From: Teretinema sp942493045
GTDB lineage: Bacteria; Spirochaetota; Spirochaetia; Treponematales; Treponemataceae
Length of the DNA: 64,000 nt
Reading direction: 5' to 3'
NCBI GenBank assembly: GCA_942493045.1
Contig: OW818665.1
Location: forward strand, 186,001 to 250,000
Made by a program: the position numbers and the translations under genes. This document shows positions 33,066 through 41,262 of this stretch, piece after piece. Positions within the stretch are counted from its first letter, which is position 1. Every line of letters begins with the position of its first letter. A model generated the notes under the pieces. It saw only the letters and a program-made list of their open reading frames with translations. It had not been told where the DNA came from and searched no databases.

Positions 33066-33095
33066 AAAATAGCATTTTTGAATGATGTTGTGCAA
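33066..33095 (-). promoter_or_regulatory. Probable carAB promoter
   Basis: Minus-strand TTGCAC (33090-33095), 18-bp spacer, TATTTT (33066-33071), giving a leader of about 55 nt before carA with an AGAGGC Shine-Dalgarno. Confidence 0.45.
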
Positions 33096-33319
33096 TAATA
33101 TAAAAAATATGACTTGATAAATATGGTTTATTTAATTATGGGGAATTCTTACTAATTTTTATAGAATTTTAAGTATAGCTGTCTGAAATATATCGAAAAA
33201 GCGCAAGTTTTCCGGTCTGGCAAAGCTGAACAGGAGTTTGTAGCTTGTTTTTCAAGAAAAGCTGTCTAGTTTTCCGGTTATATACGGGCGAGAAGAAAAA
33301 AGAGGGTTTGTAAATTAAT

Positions 33320-33373
33320 AAAAAAAAATCGGATTAGCCGGCGCCCGGTGTCTTTGTAGACACAGAGCGCCGC
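33320..33373 (-). terminator. Intrinsic terminator of glnA
   Basis: GGTGTC/GACAC and GGCGC/GCGCC segments form a long interrupted stem (33337-33373). On the minus strand a run of nine U residues follows after a few bases (33320-33328). Confidence 0.75.
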
Positions 33374-33377
33374 TATC

Positions 33378-34709
33378 TCAATACTTTGTCAGATAATTAT
33401 CGACTTCCCATTGGGTAATTTTTGTGCGGTAGTCCAGCCATTCCAGCTCTTTAGCCTCGAGGTATTTTTCAAAGACGTGCTCGCCGAGCACTTCTCGTAC
33501 CAGCGGGTCCTTTTTCATCTCTTCGAGGGCATCGTGGAGGTCAACGGGCAGGGCTTCTACCTTTTTTCGTTTGCGCTCGGCGGCGGTGAGCTCGTAAATA
33601 TTTCCATCCACGGCGGCCGGGGGGGTCAGGCCTTGCTCAATACCCTCCAGACCGGCGGCTAATACCAGGGCCAGGGCCAGATATGGATTGGCGGAGGGGT
33701 CCGGACTGCGCAGCTCAACGCGGGTGGAGTGGCCACTAGCGGTGGGTATGCGGATCAGCGGACTGCGATTATGGGCCGACCAGGCGATGTACACCGGCGC
33801 CTCAAATTCCGGTACCAGTCGTTTGTAGGAATTGACCAGCGGATTGGTGATGGCGGTGATGCCCTTGATGTGCTTCATGATCCCGGCAATAAAGTGATAA
33901 GCGATAGGCGAAAGACCGTTGGGGTCGGTAGTGTCGGTAAAGGCATTTTCCCGATTTTTAGAAAGGGAAAGATTGATGTGCATTCCCGAACCGGCAATTC
34001 CGAAGACCGGCTTGGGCATGAAGGTGGCGTGCAGGCCATGCCGGTGAGCGATGGTTTTAACGGCCATTTTGAAGGTCATCATGCGGTCGGCGGCATCCAT
34101 AGCCTCGCAGTACTTGAAATCTATCTCGTGCTGACCGGGAGCGCATTCGTGGTGTGAGGCTTCAATCACAAAGCCCATATCCTCCAGGGTCAGAACGATA
34201 TCGCGCCGGGCGTTCTCGCCGAGGTCGATCGGTCCCATGTCAAAATAACTGCCGCTGTCCATGGTTTTAAGGGTAGGCGCGCCCTGTTCGTCAGTCTGGA
34301 AGAGGAAGAACTCCAGTTCCGGGCCGACATTCAGGCTGTAGCCCATCTTTGTACATTTGGCGATGACATTCTTCAGAATCTGACGGGGTGAGCCGTTAAA
34401 CGGTTTGCCGTCCATGGTGTAGACGTCACAGATCAGACGGGCTACCCGGTTCGGCGAAGGCCGCCATGGGAAAAGGGCGAAACTGTTGAGATCCGGACGC
34501 AGAATCATGTCCGACTCTTCGATGCGTACGAATCCTTCGATAGAAGATCCGTCGAACATGCATTTATTGTCCAGGGCTTTTTCGAGCTGGCTGATAGTAA
34601 TAGCCACATTCTTAAGGGTACCGAAAATGTCCGTAAATTGCAGGCGGATAAAGCGGACATCATTTTCCGTAATCATTTTCAGAATATCATCTTTGGTATA
34701 ACTGTACAT
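33378..34709 (-). CDS. glnA: Glutamine synthetase, type I
   Basis: Makes glutamine from glutamate, ammonia and ATP, feeding CarA and AsnB encoded nearby. I start it at 34709 (MYSYTKDDILKMITENDVRFIRLQFTDIFG split over adjacent stretches), giving 443 residues, the length of Firmicutes-type GSI-alpha enzymes. Key motifs are MFDGSSIEGF, NVGPELEFFLF, GQHEIDFKYC, GSGMHINLSL and RIPTASGHSTRVELRSPDPSANPY in the active site. The Tyr adenylylation segment of E. coli-type enzymes is not apparent, so feedback control as in Bacillus is likelier. No Shine-Dalgarno precedes this ATG; the promoter places +1 on it. Confidence 0.95.
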   Translation of the reverse strand: MYSYTKDDILKMITENDVRFIRLQFTDIFGTLKNVAITISQLEKALDNKCMFDGSSIEGFVRIEESDMILRPDLNSFALFPWRPSPNRVARLICDVYTMDGKPFNGSPRQILKNVIAKCTKMGYSLNVGPELEFFLFQTDEQGAPTLKTMDSGSYFDMGPIDLGENARRDIVLTLEDMGFVIEASHHECAPGQHEIDFKYCEAMDAADRMMTFKMAVKTIAHRHGLHATFMPKPVFGIAGSGMHINLSLSKNRENAFTDTTDPNGLSPIAYHFIAGIMKHIKGITAITNPLVNSYKRLVPEFEAPVYIAWSAHNRSPLIRIPTASGHSTRVELRSPDPSANPYLALALVLAAGLEGIEQGLTPPAAVDGNIYELTAAERKRKKVEALPVDLHDALEEMKKDPLVREVLGEHVFEKYLEAKELEWLDYRTKITQWEVDNYLTKY

Positions 34710-34745
34710 AACCACATAGTAAGGGAGCTTCAGCGCTTCTGACAA
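34710..34745 (-). promoter_or_regulatory. Leaderless promoter of glnA
   Basis: Minus-strand TTGTCA (34740-34745), 18-bp spacer, TACTAT (34716-34721), then exactly six bases to the ATG at 34709, so transcription should start on the A of the start codon. Confidence 0.6.
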
Positions 34746-34858
34746 GCCCATTTTATCCTGGTGCGGTATTTTCATGCAAATGTGCCTGAATTGCATGGAA
34801 TGCGAGGATATCGACTATTCAAGCAAAGTATTTTGGTATATATTTAACAAGTTAACGA

Positions 34859-35001
34859 CTCCGGTAAACCGGAGCGCGAGAGTAGTAAGTTTGCGTTCGC
34901 AGACGAAGTTAAAACCTCCCTGTGGCAGTGTTCCTGTTGTGTTTGTGGTTTTCTTCGTACGGATAACGCACGAGAAATCACGAAGGTAACAAGGACACCA
35001 C
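34859..35001 (+). promoter_or_regulatory. Structured 5' leader of the DEAD-box helicase gene
   Basis: No coding region is seen between glnA and the helicase ATG. A perfect stem CTCCGG/CCGGAG (34859-34874), a TGCGTTCGCA palindrome and a pyrimidine-rich stretch precede the AAGGA Shine-Dalgarno. DEAD-box genes often have long leaders for autoregulation; that role here is inference. Confidence 0.35.
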
Positions 35002-36975
35002 ATGCAAACCATCTCTTTTGAAGACCTCGGACTGGACGAGGTAATCCTGAAAGCTATTGTAGCCAAGGGATTTACGGAGCCTACACCGATTCAGGTGCTG
35101 GCAATTCCCCGCCTGCTTTCCGGCGACGCCAACGTCATCGCCAAAGCGCGTACCGGAACCGGCAAAACCGCCGCTTTCGGCCTTCCCCTGGTACAGGAAC
35201 TGCGTTCCGACAATCATTCTCCCCGGGCCCTGGTTTTAGTGCCGACCCGCGAGCTGGCCATTCAGGTCGCTATCGAGATTGAATCATTCCGCACCGAAAC
35301 CTATCCCCGTATGGTAACCGTCTATGGCGGTGCCTCCATCCTGGACCAGCTTCGTAAACTGCGCAGCGGTGTGGAAATCGTTGTCGGTACTCCCGGCCGT
35401 GTCATCGACCATCTGGAGCGCGGTTCACTCGATCTTTCCAAAATCGAATATTTTATTCTTGATGAAGCCGATGAAATGCTCAACATGGGTTTTATTGAGG
35501 ATATTGAGGCCATTTTCGGCCGGGCTAATCCCGATGCCCGCGTTTTAATGTTTTCCGCCACCATGCCGCCGCAGATTCTTTCTATTGCCAGTAATTTTAT
35601 GGGTGAGTATGAAATTGTCGAAGAGGAAGCCCGTCCGGAAGAGCCGGTCTTAACTGATCAGTACTACTGGATGGTGCGCGAGGACGACAAGACCGAGGCC
35701 CTGGTGCGCATGATTGACGCCGCTCCTGAATTTTACGGTCTGGTTTTCTGCCAGACCAAGGCCGACGCCGACGCTGTGGCCCGCGAGCTGGATGAGCGCC
35801 ATTATCAGGCTGCCGCCCTGCACGGTGATATTGCCCAAAGTCAGCGCGAAAAGATTCTCGGCCGTTTCCGGGCCCGTAAAACCCGTATCCTGGTAGCCAC
35901 CGACGTGGCCGCCCGCGGTATCGACGTGGAAGGTCTGACCCATGTAGTAAACTACGCCCTGCCTTATGACGGCCCGACTTATACCCACCGTATCGGACGA
36001 ACCGGCCGCGCCGGCGCCAAGGGTATAGCCATTACCTTCGTACGCCCCGAGGAACGCCGCCGTTTGGGCTATCTGCGCAATAACGCCCGCGGGCTGCTCA
36101 ACGAAGGCAAGGTGCCCACCGTGCAGGAAGTGCTGGATACCAAGCGCGAACGCCTGATGAGCGCTACAACCGCTTCCATTAATGCTTTCTTCCCGGAAAT
36201 ACCGGCCTCCGTGGTTGAGGAAGGTTCGGAAAACGCCGAAGCCGCCGAAAACACAGCAGTCCGGGATAACAAGAAAAAACCGCGCATTACCGCCGAATTT
36301 ACCGACTTTGCCCGCAAGCTCTGCGACGGCCGCGATCCTCTGGATGTACTGGCGGCGGTTCTGTCCCGGGAATACGGCACGGAGTTGTCCGGCGAGCAAT
36401 ATCGCGATATCCGCTCGACTTCCAGCCGGGCCGCAGACCGCACCCATATCCGCCTGTATATCGGCGTCGGCCGCAGAGACGGCATGACCCGCCGCGGCAT
36501 TGCCGAACTGTTCCGCGATCTGGTCAGCGTTCCCGAGCGCCTGGTCGACCGTATCGATGTTTTAGACGCTTTTTCGCTGGCGACTTTACCCGCGGATGCC
36601 GCGATGGCGGCCATGGATCTTTCCAAACAACGCCGCAATGTTCCGCACATGCATGTTGATGTCAAGGACGGCGGCGGCGGTGACTTCCAGGGCGGCCCCC
36701 GGCCTTTCCGCGGCGGCGGACGTCCGTTCCGCGGCGGTGAGGGTGGCGGCTTCAGGGGCGGAGAAGGCGGCGGCTACCGGGGTCGTGGCGGTGAGGGTGA
36801 GCGCGGCGGATTCCGCGGCGCTGACCGTGGGCCGGATCGTGGAAGCGACCGTCAGGGTCCGCCTCCGCGCGCCGCTGATAAACCGCCGCGCACGAGCGAC
36901 CGTCCGGTGCGCACCCGCGCCACCCGGCCGGCCGGCGCCGGCGCTTCGGCGTACAAGCGTAAACAGGATACTTAG
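35002..36975 (+). CDS. DEAD-box ATP-dependent RNA helicase with RGG tail
   Basis: Unwinds RNA duplexes, likely in ribosome assembly or RNA decay. The 657-residue protein has the Q motif (GFTEPTPIQ), Walker A ARTGTGKTA, DEAD in ILDEADEML, SAT, and the second RecA domain ending HRIGRTGRAG. A DbpA-type RNA-binding domain (about 475-550; IRLYIGVGRRDGM) follows, and about 100 residues of Gly/Arg repeats (RGGEGGGFRGG type) form the tail. The layout resembles CsdA/DeaD. An AAGGA Shine-Dalgarno is present and a strong terminator follows. Confidence 0.95.
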   Translation: MQTISFEDLGLDEVILKAIVAKGFTEPTPIQVLAIPRLLSGDANVIAKARTGTGKTAAFGLPLVQELRSDNHSPRALVLVPTRELAIQVAIEIESFRTETYPRMVTVYGGASILDQLRKLRSGVEIVVGTPGRVIDHLERGSLDLSKIEYFILDEADEMLNMGFIEDIEAIFGRANPDARVLMFSATMPPQILSIASNFMGEYEIVEEEARPEEPVLTDQYYWMVREDDKTEALVRMIDAAPEFYGLVFCQTKADADAVARELDERHYQAAALHGDIAQSQREKILGRFRARKTRILVATDVAARGIDVEGLTHVVNYALPYDGPTYTHRIGRTGRAGAKGIAITFVRPEERRRLGYLRNNARGLLNEGKVPTVQEVLDTKRERLMSATTASINAFFPEIPASVVEEGSENAEAAENTAVRDNKKKPRITAEFTDFARKLCDGRDPLDVLAAVLSREYGTELSGEQYRDIRSTSSRAADRTHIRLYIGVGRRDGMTRRGIAELFRDLVSVPERLVDRIDVLDAFSLATLPADAAMAAMDLSKQRRNVPHMHVDVKDGGGGDFQGGPRPFRGGGRPFRGGEGGGFRGGEGGGYRGRGGEGERGGFRGADRGPDRGSDRQGPPPRAADKPPRTSDRPVRTRATRPAGAGASAYKRKQDT

Positions 36976-36981
36976 AAAATA

Positions 36982-37030
36982 AAAAAAAGGCCTGGAGTGA
37001 ACTAACCGTTCCACTCCAGGCCTTCTTTTT
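36982..37030. terminator. Bidirectional intrinsic terminator
   Basis: AAGGCCTGGAGTG (36988-37000) and CACTCCAGGCCTT (37013-37025) pair perfectly with T-rich or A-rich flanks on both sides. It terminates the helicase and the convergent PAP2-like gene, whose stop lies at its edge. Confidence 0.9.
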
Positions 37031-37919
37031 AATTGATGAAACCGGCCAGCGAGTAAGCGTTCAGCCAGCGCTGCAGCGGCGTTATCCAGTCATCGTCATT
37101 GCAGCCCTGCAGAAAGAGCTGCTCGTATAAATCCGCGATGTGAGTGCGGATGTTCTCAGCTTTTTTGGCGTCGATATTATCTGCATCCTTAAAAAGACGG
37201 CCGATGAAGTTCATAACCTCGGTTGGCGTAACCTCGTTCGGGGTTATGCGCGTCATGGCATATAGAGCCGCCGGGATGCAGTTTACGCTGTGCTGTTTGA
37301 TGAAGAGCACCGTTTCGGTAATCGCTATGGCGCCGGAAAACATCTCTTCATCCAGAGCCGTTCTTTCTTCGGCTGTTACCGGTAATTCCGCAAAAGCCTT
37401 GCGGTAGAAGGTATAGGCCAGCACCACAATGATGACATGCAGGCTGGGTACGCACAGATAGTGCGGGTCAAACAGATGAATGGTCAGGAATTGGCCACGG
37501 TAATATTTCGGCCGCTTGGTGGTGGTCATGCGGTAGCGGTATACGGCGGCGGCGTCGACATAGCAGCGGTTCACCAGGGTTAAAAAGTCGGTGATGAACG
37601 GCCGCGAAACCTTTTTGCCGAAACGCCGGTCAATATAGGCCAGCGGCCGGATCCAGAAAGCGATAAAATCAAGATATACTTTTACCTTCTGCGGGGCGAA
37701 GGGCACGGCGGCGTCCAGCGGATGATCAACGTTCAGGATCGGTATCTTCTTAAAGCCGAACTTGACGGAGAACTGCAGCCAGAAAAAATCGCGCATTACC
37801 GTACTTAAATAGGTAAACAGGGCCGCTCGGGTGGAGCGGCTCCCGAGGCAGCGCCAGAAAACCCGGATAACCGATTCGCCCCGGGTAGTGGCTGGAGAAA
37901 CCGCAGCGGTGCTTTTCAT
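37029..37919 (-). CDS. Conserved hypothetical protein with PAP2-like motifs
   Basis: A 296-residue protein I cannot name. Motifs resemble a degenerate PAP2 phosphatase: R-x6-RP (RFGKKVSRP, Arg replacing the usual Lys), CVPSLHV in place of PSGH, and IKQHSVNCIPAAL matching the third histidine motif. A hydrophobic stretch follows PSLHV (IIVVLAYTF), but the protein is not clearly polytopic. It may act on lipid phosphates or be inactive. It overlaps metF by 4 bp (ATGA), so the two are co-translated, which gives no obvious functional clue. Confidence 0.55.
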   Translation of the reverse strand: MKSTAAVSPATTRGESVIRVFWRCLGSRSTRAALFTYLSTVMRDFFWLQFSVKFGFKKIPILNVDHPLDAAVPFAPQKVKVYLDFIAFWIRPLAYIDRRFGKKVSRPFITDFLTLVNRCYVDAAAVYRYRMTTTKRPKYYRGQFLTIHLFDPHYLCVPSLHVIIVVLAYTFYRKAFAELPVTAEERTALDEEMFSGAIAITETVLFIKQHSVNCIPAALYAMTRITPNEVTPTEVMNFIGRLFKDADNIDAKKAENIRTHIADLYEQLFLQGCNDDDWITPLQRWLNAYSLAGFIN

Positions 37920-38791
37920 CGGGCGCCCTTTATGATCTCGGAGATGTTGGCGATGATTTTACCGACGACTTCCGGCTTGTTCATGGCGTAAATGTGGATG
38001 CCGCGGATGCCGTTAGATATCAGGTCGATAATCTGCTCGGTGGCGTAGGCGATTCCGGCCTGCTTGAGAGCGTCATTGTTCTCGCCGAAGCGGTCAATCA
38101 TGGCCAGAAATTTTGGCGGCAGATAGGCATTGGAAAGCTCGATCATCCTTTTAACCTGGGCGGCGTTGGTAACCGGCATGATGCCGGCCAGTACCGGTAC
38201 GCTGATGCCCTTGCCCTGGGCGCGGTACAGAAAACTGTAGAGCATGTTATTGTCGAAGAACATCTGGGTGGTCAAGAAATCGCAGCCGGCGTCCACCTTC
38301 AGTTTCAGGTTGTCCAGATCGTGTTCCTTATTGCCGCTCTCCGGATGCCCCTCAGGGTAGCAGGCTCCACCGACGCAAAAGTCGCCGGCGGCCCGGATTT
38401 CACGTACCAGGTCGGAAGCGAAGCGGTAGTCTCCCGGGGCGACAAAGCCGGGGTCTTTGGGACGGTCGCCGCGCAGGGCCAGCACGTTATGAATACCCCG
38501 GTTTTTCAGTTCACCGATAATCGAATGCACCTCGGCGCGGGTGGAAGACAGGCAGGTTAAATGGGCAATGGAAGTGATACCGACGCTGTCCTGCAGATGC
38601 GATACAATTTTTACGGTATTGGAGGAGGTTCCGCCGCCGGCGCCGTAGGTCACGCTCATAAAATCCGGACATAGTGCGGCCAGTTCGCCGGCGCAGCCGA
38701 TGACACTGTCATAGGCCGCTTCCTGTTTCGGAGGGAATATTTCAAATGAAACAGTCAGTTTGCGCTGTTCCAGTATCTCGCTGATTTTCAT
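37916..38791 (-). CDS. metF: Methylenetetrahydrofolate reductase
   Basis: Flavin enzyme reducing 5,10-methylene-THF to 5-methyl-THF for methionine synthesis or the acetyl-CoA pathway. The 291-residue TIM barrel shows SFEIFPPK (with the catalytic Glu), MSVTYGAGG, HLTCLSSTRAEV, NVLALRGDRP and FLTTQMFFDN. The start at 38791 gives the normal family length, and an AGGAGA Shine-Dalgarno precedes it. It overlaps the PAP2-like gene by 4 bp and is divergent from the RqcH-like gene with interleaved promoters. Confidence 0.96.
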   Translation of the reverse strand: MKISEILEQRKLTVSFEIFPPKQEAAYDSVIGCAGELAALCPDFMSVTYGAGGGTSSNTVKIVSHLQDSVGITSIAHLTCLSSTRAEVHSIIGELKNRGIHNVLALRGDRPKDPGFVAPGDYRFASDLVREIRAAGDFCVGGACYPEGHPESGNKEHDLDNLKLKVDAGCDFLTTQMFFDNNMLYSFLYRAQGKGISVPVLAGIMPVTNAAQVKRMIELSNAYLPPKFLAMIDRFGENNDALKQAGIAYATEQIIDLISNGIRGIHIYAMNKPEVVGKIIANISEIIKGAR

Positions 38792-38817
38792 GGCTGTCGT
38801 ATCTCCTGATGCAGGCC

Positions 38818-38846
38818 AGTGTACCAGCGGAACAGGGTTACGGCAA
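38818..38846 (-). promoter_or_regulatory. metF promoter
   Basis: Minus-strand TTGCCG (38841-38846), 17-bp spacer, TACACT (38818-38823), giving a leader of about 20 nt with a Shine-Dalgarno. Its -35 overlaps the -35 region of the divergent promoter. Confidence 0.55.
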
Positions 38847-38876
38847 GACACTTTTTTGGTGTATATTGCACTCACT
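38838..38876 (+). promoter_or_regulatory. Near-leaderless promoter of the RqcH-like gene
   Basis: TTACGG (38838-38843, weak), 18-bp spacer, TATATT (38862-38867); the ATG at 38877 would be at about +4, with no Shine-Dalgarno. Confidence 0.45.
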
Positions 38877-40298
38877 ATGTCCTTAAACTGCGCGGAAATA
38901 GATCAGATTCTCGGCGAGCTTTCCCTGGAAGGCAGTTTTATCCAGCAGATTGTTCAATCATCTTACGACACAATAGCTTTTTTTACCCACGGTAACGGCG
39001 TCTCCCGGACCATCCAGGTCACTCTGGCGCCCGGTGCCTGCCGACTGCATGAAACCCGGCGCAAGATTCCCGGAAATGACAAGCCTTTGCGGTTTATGGA
39101 ATTTTTGCGCTCCCGCATCCGCGGCGCGCGGATTGCCGCCGTCTGTCAACTGAATAATGACCGCATTGTCGAGTTTCATCTGCAGCGCGGCGATGAACAG
39201 TTCCGGATGTATATCCGGTTGTGGAGCGGAGCGGCCAATATTGTAGTTACCGACAGCGCCGGCTCCATTCTGGATGTGTTTTACCGTCGGCCGGCCCGCG
39301 GTGAGATTACCGGCGGCGTCTGGCAGCTGCCGGAATCTGCCGTCCGCGCAGATAAAATTTACACGGTACGGGACTTGCCCGGAGCGGGCAGTTTTAATGA
39401 GAAGATTGACGTCTGGTATGGAGAGCACGCCGCCTCTCTGTCCCGGGAAGCCCTGTTGACCGAAGCCCGCCGTCGCTATGCCCTGCGTATGGACCGCATC
39501 GGCTCAGCCCTGACGCGCCTTGAAAAAAAGCGCCAAACCTTTCTGAACGCCGACCGGCTGCGGCATCAGGGTGATTTATTGATGGCTAACCTGCATCGAA
39601 TTCAAACCGGTCTGAGTAAAGTCGAAGTTGAAGACTATCTGGACGGTAACAAGGCGCTGTTGATCATGCTTGACCCGCTTAAAAAACCGCAGGAAAACGC
39701 TGCCCGCTACTACGAGCAATACCGTAAAGCGGTTTCCGGCTTATCCAGTCTGGAAGACGATATTGCCTCGGCTCACGCCGCTCTCAAGCGGCTGTCCGGT
39801 GAACTGACCGCCCTGGAAGCCGAACAAAACCCGCTGTTGATTCACAAAACCCTGCGCCGGCGGATGACGCCCGTCCAGCAGCGCGACAAGAAAACACCCG
39901 GCTTGACCTACCGCAAGGACGGCTGGCTGATTTTGGTCGGCCGCACGGCCGCCGAAAACGATGAATTGCTGCGCCGTCATGTGCGCGGGTCGGATCTCTG
40001 GCTGCATACCCGCGACTGGCCTGGCGGCTATGTTTTTGTCAAAGCCCGCAAGGGCAAGTCTATTCCGTTGGACTTACTGCTGGACGCCGGAAACCTGGCC
40101 CTGTTTTATTCCAAGGGCCGCCGCGCTGGTACGGCGGATCTGTATTACACCCAGGTCAAATATTTACGCCGCGCCAAAGGCGGTCCCAAAGGCACGGTGC
40201 TCCCGACCCAGGAAAAAAACCTGAGCGTAAAACTGGACGACGCGCGGCTTAAAAACCTGGAATCCTGCCGGGAAGATATCGGCGCCGAAGAATTGTAG
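38877..40298 (+). CDS. NFACT-family protein (RqcH/Rqc2-like ribosome quality control factor)
   Basis: RqcH-like proteins bind obstructed 50S subunits and add alanine tails to stalled peptides. The 473-residue protein has an N-terminal NFACT domain (about 1-180; LEGSFIQQIVQSSYDTIAFF), a central coiled coil (about 230-340) and the C-terminal NFACT-R domain (ILVGRTAAENDELLRRHVRG, DLWLHTRDWPGGYVFVK). The usual NFACT-N DR motif is not obvious. It is about 100 residues shorter than B. subtilis RqcH. Such genes are often mis-named fibronectin-binding proteins. Confidence 0.85.
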   Translation: MSLNCAEIDQILGELSLEGSFIQQIVQSSYDTIAFFTHGNGVSRTIQVTLAPGACRLHETRRKIPGNDKPLRFMEFLRSRIRGARIAAVCQLNNDRIVEFHLQRGDEQFRMYIRLWSGAANIVVTDSAGSILDVFYRRPARGEITGGVWQLPESAVRADKIYTVRDLPGAGSFNEKIDVWYGEHAASLSREALLTEARRRYALRMDRIGSALTRLEKKRQTFLNADRLRHQGDLLMANLHRIQTGLSKVEVEDYLDGNKALLIMLDPLKKPQENAARYYEQYRKAVSGLSSLEDDIASAHAALKRLSGELTALEAEQNPLLIHKTLRRRMTPVQQRDKKTPGLTYRKDGWLILVGRTAAENDELLRRHVRGSDLWLHTRDWPGGYVFVKARKGKSIPLDLLLDAGNLALFYSKGRRAGTADLYYTQVKYLRRAKGGPKGTVLPTQEKNLSVKLDDARLKNLESCREDIGAEEL

Positions 40299-40326
40299 AG
40301 CATTTTGGAATACTATTGCCGGTATC

Positions 40327-40362
40327 TTGCCGGGAGGGCGCTCCGGCCACTATACTGAGGGT
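40327..40362 (+). promoter_or_regulatory. Promoter of the M15 peptidase gene, leaderless
   Basis: TTGCCG (40327-40332), 18-bp spacer, TATACT (40351-40356), then six bases (GAGGGT) to the ATG at 40363. GAGGGT could also act as a Shine-Dalgarno if a more distant promoter is used. Confidence 0.5.
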
Positions 40363-41262
40363 ATGATGCATCGTTTTTTTAACCTGACTGTGCTGCTTGG
40401 ATGTATATGTTTTTACGTGGCCGCCGAAGAATCTCCGGTGCGGGCCATAGATAACGGCTCTCTGGTAATGCGGGCTCTGCTCTCTGCCTATCCCCGCGAT
40501 ATCGACGGTCTGGATTACGATTTTGAGGCCCGGGATTGGTTTATAACCATGAAGGGACAGCGGCTATACTGGGCTCAAGGGCGGCTGTTGCCGGCCGCCG
40601 ATAGGGAGCGCGCTGAGCGCTGGAGACCCTATGTCGACTATCTGTATCCGCCGGGGATACCGGACCCGCAGCGTTTTTCTCCGGAAACCATCGCCAGACT
40701 TGACCCCCGCAGCCTGGCTGCCTCCCGCACCAACGCCCCGGTTTATCACGGACAGTTTATGAATTTATTGTATGACGGAGCCACCCGGGTAAGGATTGAA
40801 TCGCATATTCGCAGGATTGATTATCTGGGAAAGCGGGTTTCGGTTCATGAGCGCCTGCTGGAACCGCTGCGGAGAGTGGAGGCCCGGCTGTACCGCCTGG
40901 CCGAAAAAGAAGCGGAGGTGCGCGCGTTTATCGACACTCTTCAAAGCATAGAAGGGTATAATTGGCGTGAAATCGCCGACAGCCCCTCACGCAGTAACCA
41001 CAGCTGGGGTATCGCGGTGGATTTTTTACCCCGGAATTGGGGACAAAAGAATATTTACTGGAATTGGGTCAGCTACTGGAATGATAAATGGATGCTCATA
41101 CCCCTGGACCGGCGCTGGATGCCGCCGGAGGCCGTGATTCAGGCTTTTGAGGATGAAGGTTTTATCTGGGGCGGCAAGTGGCTGCTCTGGGATAATATGC
41201 ATTTCGAATACCGTCCGGAATTGCTCTTGCTGCAAAAGTGGGGTCACACCGGGTCCTGGTGA
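40363..41262 (+). CDS. M15-family D-alanyl-D-alanine carboxypeptidase-like protein
   Basis: Secreted zinc peptidase acting on peptidoglycan cross-bridges. The 299-residue protein starts with a signal peptide (about 1-23, MMHRFFNLTVLLG...). The C-terminal M15 (VanY-like) domain has zinc motif SNHSWGIAVDF (His and Asp ligands) and a second His in WDNMHFEYRPEL. The middle region (about 60-180) is a family-specific extension. The start is chosen at the signal peptide; two ATGs are adjacent (40363, 40366). Its 3' end overlaps the convergent GGDEF-EAL gene by 19 bp. Confidence 0.85.
   Translation: MMHRFFNLTVLLGCICFYVAAEESPVRAIDNGSLVMRALLSAYPRDIDGLDYDFEARDWFITMKGQRLYWAQGRLLPAADRERAERWRPYVDYLYPPGIPDPQRFSPETIARLDPRSLAASRTNAPVYHGQFMNLLYDGATRVRIESHIRRIDYLGKRVSVHERLLEPLRRVEARLYRLAEKEAEVRAFIDTLQSIEGYNWREIADSPSRSNHSWGIAVDFLPRNWGQKNIYWNWVSYWNDKWMLIPLDRRWMPPEAVIQAFEDEGFIWGGKWLLWDNMHFEYRPELLLLQKWGHTGSW

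Larger units (their letters stand above)
33005..33377. other. AT-rich intergenic region between glnA and carA
   Basis: No gene is seen here. It holds the glnA terminator at its right end, a probable carA promoter at 33066-33095, and between them AT-rich sequence with an 11-bp direct repeat AGTTTTCCGGT at 33206-33216 and 33268-33278, each preceded some bases earlier by a GCTGTCT motif. Confidence 0.6.

Noticed and set aside
40327..40362. Twelve extra N-terminal codons of the M15 peptidase
   Set aside because: They precede a clean signal peptide and cover the -35/-10 promoter, so they are unlikely to be translated.
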